DNA from: UBA1783 sp964449115 | Lineage (GTDB): Bacteria; Bacillota_I; Bacilli_A; Erysipelotrichales; Erysipelotrichaceae | DNA: 35,159 nucleotides | Assembly: GCA_964449115.1 (NCBI GenBank) | Contig: CAYUXW010000017.1 | Coordinates: 1-35,159 of the forward strand | Direction of reading: 5' to 3' | Shown here: piece after piece, positions 31,858 to 35,159 of the stretch | How positions within the stretch are numbered: position 1 is the stretch's first letter | Layout of the letters: the number at the start of each line of letters is the position of its first letter | Position numbers and translations under genes: made by a program | The notes under the pieces: model-generated | Database searches by the model: none | Seen by the model: only the letters and a program-made list of their open reading frames with translations | What the model was told of the DNA's origin: nothing

Positions 31858-32958
31858 TTAAAATTTCTGTGTTTTTGCCAGATAGTAATTTTTATAATTT
31901 ACATCATCTGTTACTTCTTTTAGGACATTAAAGTAATCAGGGATGATTACCTTCTCATGCTCACTTGGAATCTGAACACTCAATAAAGCCTTACTCTTAT
32001 CAAAAGAGAAAATATCCAACTTGAAGAAGCGATTATTTTCAATAAATCCATATCTTTCCTTATCAACGATATTAAGTTCACGGTTAACTTCATGCATGTA
32101 ATCAGAATACTGTCTTTCAGATAAGATTCTATCTCTTTTTATTCTGGTATTAGGAGTCAGTTGAGTTGCTTCAGAATAATAGTAGATTGTATTGCCATCT
32201 TTTTCTCTTTTCCTGATTCTCTTTTCTATTCCTTCAGGTGACATTAAATAGTGCTGTAGGATTTTAACATAAGAAACATTGGTTTCAGCCTTAACTTTTT
32301 CAATTACTTCATCATCAATTTCAACCAGATATTTTTTGAATATTTCAATTGGTTTTTCATCACCCAAATAAGTAAAGACTGCTTGAATCGCCTTTCTAAG
32401 TTTTACTTCAAAATCATCTTCATTAGTGACTATCACTCTATTAGGATGCTTTGACCAGCTTGCTAGAATAGTGTCATCAACTCTTCTGGCTTCCTCAATA
32501 GATTCATACCTGGCAGCATTATTTGAAAGACTGTAGGCTTCTTCAGCCCCCTTGGCACTGGTTACCAGATGCATTACTAAATCATATCTATTGTTTAAAT
32601 CTTCTTCTTTCAAATCAAATCCCTTTAGTATTTCTGTAAATTCTTCATCTGATACATAGCCTTTATTGTCTAAAATACCTCTATCCATAAAGACCAGTAC
32701 TTTTTCACCTTCAATTTCCTGGGCTGCCTGATAGCACAGCTCTTCTTTTTTCAGTTGTAGAGCAATGACATATTTCTGGAAATGATACATCCCGATTGTG
32801 GCAGGTGAAATACCTCCCGAAATTAAATCCGTTGCTGATTCGTTGGCAATAATTACACGATATCCTCTTTCCGCAAAAATTTCCTGCGCTCTAGACATAA
32901 AAGTAGTTTTCCCACTGCAAGGACCGCCAGTAAACACTATTTTCTTGATAATTTTCAT
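31858..32958 (-). CDS. AAA ATPase with CYTH-like domain (TTD14-like)
   Basis: The N-terminal half is a P-loop kinase-like AAA_28 domain: VFTGGPCSGKTT with Walker A at residues 11-18, then VLVFMDRGILDNKGY as Walker B with the DRG switch, and RYESIEEARRVD. The C-terminal half (about 200-366) alternates charged strands (RIRKREKDGNTIYYYSEA, SVQIPSEHEK) as in CYTH/triphosphate tunnel folds. This pairing is that of the animal protein TTD14 and its bacterial homologues; the substrate is not known. The frame opens at a TTG at 32976; AGGAG 8 nt before the ATG at 32958 fixes the start. It is a single gene. Confidence 0.85.
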   Translation of the reverse strand: MKIIKKIVFTGGPCSGKTTFMSRAQEIFAERGYRVIIANESATDLISGGISPATIGMYHFQKYVIALQLKKEELCYQAAQEIEGEKVLVFMDRGILDNKGYVSDEEFTEILKGFDLKEEDLNNRYDLVMHLVTSAKGAEEAYSLSNNAARYESIEEARRVDDTILASWSKHPNRVIVTNEDDFEVKLRKAIQAVFTYLGDEKPIEIFKKYLVEIDDEVIEKVKAETNVSYVKILQHYLMSPEGIEKRIRKREKDGNTIYYYSEATQLTPNTRIKRDRILSERQYSDYMHEVNRELNIVDKERYGFIENNRFFKLDIFSFDKSKALLSVQIPSEHEKVIIPDYFNVLKEVTDDVNYKNYYLAKTQKF

Positions 32959-33018
32959 AATCTTTTCTCCTAACAATATTATAATAACAAATTCAAAAAA
33001 TTGGAATTTGGCGTTTTA

Positions 33019-33267
33019 TTATTTAAACAAATAAAATCCCCATATGCAGTTACTAAACTCCCCCGCAACAAAACTATGAGTTTCTCCATCAATATTCACA
33101 GTATACACTGGTAACTTGTACTTTTGATGATATATGGGGTCTTCTACCAAAACACTTTCACCAGTATTGTTCCATTCATATTCAAATATATTTACCCCAA
33201 ATAGAATAACATTACCATCGATGCCAGAAACCTCGAACTCCCAAGTTTTTGATTTACAAATTTCCAT
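33019..33267 (-). CDS. Small unrecognised protein
   Basis: An 82-residue protein rich in Trp, Tyr, Phe and Glu with no membrane helix, probably a small beta fold (alternating strands such as GNVILFGVN and LPVYTVNIDG). I do not recognise it. The frame is open to 33318, but the codons before 33267 are poor, and AAAGG lies 8 nt ahead of the ATG at 33267, so the shorter form is preferred. It lies between dagK and the AAA-CYTH gene, in the same direction and with small gaps. Confidence 0.6.
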   Translation of the reverse strand: MEICKSKTWEFEVSGIDGNVILFGVNIFEYEWNNTGESVLVEDPIYHQKYKLPVYTVNIDGETHSFVAGEFSNCIWGFYLFK

Positions 33268-33324
33268 CTCCATGCCCTTTCTATCTAGTTCTAAAATTAT
33301 CAAAATATATAAATACAAAATTAA

Positions 33325-34206
33325 TTACTCGCAAATAAAATTTAAGGCTTTGTTAATCACTTCAATCTTAACATTTTTTGGTTTACCACCATATTCACCA
33401 TCTAAAGTCCAGGGCATTGGTTTATCAACAATAAACTCTATATTATTTGTTTTGAAAATTTTAACCAGATTATTATCCCCTTTCCCCGACATCAAATAAG
33501 GTGTTATGGAACTTAACTCAATCAAATCAACTGGAGCCTTAACCAGTGTCACTTCAAAAAGTCCATCATCTAATTCAACATGCTGATTTGATATGTTGAA
33601 TAAGCTTCCAACCGATGAAGTATTGGTTATCATGCCATAAATATAATCGTCTTCCGATTCATTACCATCTACTATCATTTTTACTCTATATGTTTTCATT
33701 AAAGCCATAGACTTAATTCCCTGTAAAAAATAAGCCACTTTACCTAAGATATTTTTCATTTCCTGGGTGGTTTCATAAGCAACATCGGTAAAAACACCAA
33801 AGGCAGCGACATAAATAAAATAGTCATCATTAAATTTCCCTACATCTATGCCTTTAGGGTTTCCTTTTAAGGCTAGTTCAGCTGCTTTTTCCATATTTTT
33901 TGGCAAATTCAAACTGGCCGCAAAATCATTAACTGAACCAGCTGGTATATATCCTAAATCTCTTTTAATTTCTGTTTTCATCATTCCGTTTACTACTTCA
34001 TGCAAAGTGCCATCTCCACCAGAACAGATAATCCTGTCATATTTTTTGGCATATCTTTTAACCGTTTGATAAGCTTCTTTCCTTTTTTGGGTTGCATAAA
34101 CTGTCAATTCGACTCTTTCGCTACTAAAAAAGTTGAGGATGCTCCACAAATGATTCTTAATTTGAAGTTGTCCAGCAACCGGATTATAAATAAATAGTAT
34201 TTTCAT
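33325..34206 (-). CDS. Diacylglycerol/lipid kinase (DagK/YegS family)
   Basis: A cytosolic membrane-associated kinase that phosphorylates diacylglycerol or a related lipid, recycling the lipid left after teichoic acid synthesis. IYNPVAG opens the fold, CSGGDGTLHEVVNGM at residues 61-75 is the nucleotide-binding signature, LGYIPAGSVNDFAASL the second conserved block, and PWTLDGEYGGKP the C-terminal active-site loop. The length of 293 residues is normal. GGGAG precedes the ATG. It has a good promoter that overlaps the divergent barnase promoter. Confidence 0.93.
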   Translation of the reverse strand: MKILFIYNPVAGQLQIKNHLWSILNFFSSERVELTVYATQKRKEAYQTVKRYAKKYDRIICSGGDGTLHEVVNGMMKTEIKRDLGYIPAGSVNDFAASLNLPKNMEKAAELALKGNPKGIDVGKFNDDYFIYVAAFGVFTDVAYETTQEMKNILGKVAYFLQGIKSMALMKTYRVKMIVDGNESEDDYIYGMITNTSSVGSLFNISNQHVELDDGLFEVTLVKAPVDLIELSSITPYLMSGKGDNNLVKIFKTNNIEFIVDKPMPWTLDGEYGGKPKNVKIEVINKALNFICE

Positions 34207-34224
34207 AAATATCTCCCTAACATT

Positions 34225-34253
34225 ATTCTATTGTTTTTTATCACATATTTCAA
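34225..34253 (-). promoter_or_regulatory. Lipid kinase gene promoter
   Basis: On the minus strand TTGAAA (34248-34253) and TAGAAT (34225-34230) are 17 bp apart. One arm of a 12-bp inverted repeat fills most of the spacer. Confidence 0.7.
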
Positions 34254-34277
34254 ACTTTATCCCATTATGTGATAAAA
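34236..34277. promoter_or_regulatory. Perfect 12-bp inverted repeat spanning divergent promoters
   Basis: TTTTATCACATA (34236-34247) and TATGTGATAAAA (34266-34277) are exact reverse complements, 18 bp apart. One arm lies in the lipid kinase promoter spacer, the other runs into the barnase -10. It looks like a paired regulator binding site. Confidence 0.6.
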
Positions 34278-34278
34278 T
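34249..34278 (+). promoter_or_regulatory. Barnase-barstar promoter
   Basis: TTCAAA (34249-34254) and an extended TGA-TAAAAT (-10 at 34273-34278) are 18 bp apart. Initiation near 34285 excludes the in-frame ATG at 34283 from the message. Confidence 0.55.
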
Positions 34279-34303
34279 ATATATGGATTGGGAGGATAGT
34301 CTT

Positions 34304-34795
34304 TTGAAAAATTCGCTTATTAAAACTTTAAAAAAATCAATTAGCTTTGTTGCTGTTTTATTTTTGGTTTGGGCAATCTTCTGGTTTCAAAACAATTATG
34401 ATAAACTTATTAACAATCCTGATGTCCCGGGACAGACTCAGACATTAGTAGAGGAAGATAAAAGTTATTTTGATAAAGAAAATGTCGCCTTGTATATTCA
34501 TACTTATGGTCACTTGCCAAATAACTATGTGACTAAAAAAGAAGCCGCAGAAGCTGGCTGGAGTGGTGGCTCTGTGGAAAAATATTTGCCAGGAAAAGCC
34601 ATTGGTGGAGATGTATTTTCTAACAGAGAAAAACTTCTTCCAATCAAGGATGGACGCATATATTATGAATGTGATATCGATACAAATGGGCAAAGCTCTC
34701 GAGGAGCTAAAAGGATTGTATTTTCCAATGATGGTCTAATCTATTATACCGATGACCATTACCAATCCTTTGAACTGTTATATGGAGAAGAGTAG
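34304..34795 (+). CDS. Barnase-family ribonuclease, membrane-anchored
   Basis: A microbial N1/T1-type ribonuclease that cuts RNA after guanosine. The catalytic domain follows barnase closely: YIHTYGHLPNNYVTKKEA, then GWSGG, PGKAIGGDVFSNRE, YYECDID with the base Glu122, RGAKRIVFSNDGLIYYTDDHYQSF with Arg137 and acid His152. Before it come a basic start and a helix at about residues 13-28 (AVLFLVWAIFWFQ) with no clear signal-peptidase site, then a linker of about 30 residues, so the domain is probably held outside the cell membrane. The TTG at 34304 has GGGAGGA 7 nt upstream and is preferred over the ATG at 34283. Barstar follows 2 nt later. Confidence 0.93.
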   Translation: MKNSLIKTLKKSISFVAVLFLVWAIFWFQNNYDKLINNPDVPGQTQTLVEEDKSYFDKENVALYIHTYGHLPNNYVTKKEAAEAGWSGGSVEKYLPGKAIGGDVFSNREKLLPIKDGRIYYECDIDTNGQSSRGAKRIVFSNDGLIYYTDDHYQSFELLYGEE

Positions 34796-34797
34796 CT

Positions 34798-35067
34798 ATG
34801 AATGTATATGTATTAAACGGAAAGATGTTTAAAGATAAAAATACTTCTTATTCCTATTTGAAAAAGATGTTGCCATTAGCTCATTACTGTTCAAATAATC
34901 TTGACAGTTTATATGACTGTCTGGTGGATTATCTTCAAAACACTACTATCATTATGATTAATGAGAAAAACCTAGTTGAAAATTTAGGGGAATATGGTCA
35001 GGATATCATCAGTGTTTTTGAAGATGTAGCTAAAGACTATCATAATTTTATCTTTATCAGACAATAA
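34798..35067 (+). CDS. Barstar-family ribonuclease inhibitor
   Basis: The cytoplasmic inhibitor that protects the producer from its barnase. At 89 residues it is the size of Bacillus barstar. The inhibitory helix is conserved: HYCSNNLDSLYDCL with Tyr30, Asp36 and Asp40 matching barstar Tyr29, Asp35 and Asp39; Trp38 of barstar is Tyr here. The C-terminal strand NFIFI and the preceding EDVAKDY helix also agree. It is translated right behind the ribonuclease (2-nt gap) with GGAGAAGAG inside the upstream gene as ribosome binding site, so toxin and inhibitor are coexpressed. Confidence 0.95.
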   Translation: MNVYVLNGKMFKDKNTSYSYLKKMLPLAHYCSNNLDSLYDCLVDYLQNTTIIMINEKNLVENLGEYGQDIISVFEDVAKDYHNFIFIRQ

Positions 35068-35081
35068 ACCCCTAGGGTTTT
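35066..35081 (+). terminator. Terminator after barstar
   Basis: AAACCC and GGGTTT form a 6-bp stem with loop CTA, followed by a T-rich TTCTTTC. It begins in the stop codon. It is similar in style to the hairpin at the left window edge. Confidence 0.55.
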
Positions 35082-35137
35082 CTTTCATCACAACACAAAA
35101 AATCGGGTAATTAAAAAAGATTAGGGGATAGCTCGTG

Positions 35138-35155
35138 AAGTTTGGGGGCAAACTT
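35138..35155. repeat. Hairpin at the right window edge
   Basis: AAGTTTG and CAAACTT form a perfect 7-bp stem around GGGG. The 90 bases between barstar and the edge hold no gene. What follows outside the window is unknown, so this could belong to a leader or a terminator. Confidence 0.4.
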
Positions 35156-35159
35156 TGGG

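Noticed and set aside
34283..34303. ATG start of the barnase gene at 34283
   Set aside because: It lies only 5 nt after the -10 box and has no ribosome binding site, while the TTG at 34304 has an excellent one.
34304..35067. Polymorphic toxin system with several immunity genes
   Set aside because: Only one toxin-inhibitor pair is visible, without the large delivery protein or cassettes of such systems; the right edge is unresolved.

Overview
The window is AT-rich, densely coded Bacillota DNA with short intergenic gaps, strong AGGAGG-type ribosome binding sites, the standard stop-codon set and Gram-positive hallmark genes (LicD, TagB/F-like polymerase, ThiT, Ntdp-like DUF402, Noc/Soj/Spo0J). 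A low-GC firmicute such as an Erysipelotrichia/Coprobacillus-type gut bacterium would fit, but that placement is inference. The rsmG-noc-parA-parB cluster normally sits beside oriC, so the window is probably close to the replication origin.

Region 1 (about 1-10400): one unrecognised gene with a His/Asp/Cys-rich tail, then a nine-gene minus-strand surface-polysaccharide or teichoic-acid locus. Read in transcription order it holds an exported repeat protein, a phosphodiester glycosidase, a sirtuin, a CDP-glycerol glycerophosphotransferase-like enzyme, a Wzx-type flippase, a DegT aminotransferase, a GT2 glycosyltransferase, a priming sugar-phosphate transferase and LicD. Most genes overlap or nearly touch, which points to one transcript.

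Region 2 (10400-15800): deoD, a two-component system, a DUF4349 lipoprotein, an Ntdp-like DUF402 gene, and thiT behind a TPP riboswitch. The promoters of the two-component system and of the DUF4349 gene are near copies of each other, which suggests a shared regulator.

Region 3 (15800-24230): a free methionine-(R)-sulfoxide reductase, a glutamate dehydrogenase, and an aspartate-to-threonine pathway split into two divergent operons: thrC-thrB-HTH/ACT protein on the minus strand and hom-lysC-asd on the plus strand. Their promoters overlap at the -10 boxes.

Region 4 (24230-29510): an unknown gene divergent from rsmG-noc-parA-parB, then an SRAP-domain DNA-protein crosslink protein that looks leaderless, and a CDP-alcohol phosphatidyltransferase cut by an in-frame UGA.

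Region 5 (29570-35159): an operon of two single-pass membrane proteins with phage-appendage-like repeats plus map; an AAA-CYTH (TTD14-like) ATPase; a small unknown gene; a lipid kinase; and a divergent membrane-anchored barnase with its barstar inhibitor. A 12-bp inverted repeat (TATGTGATAAAA) spans the lipid kinase/barnase promoters, and near copies lie upstream of the repeat-protein operon. No tRNA, rRNA, CRISPR, insertion sequence or parS site was seen. No gene-free stretch exceeds 300 bases.
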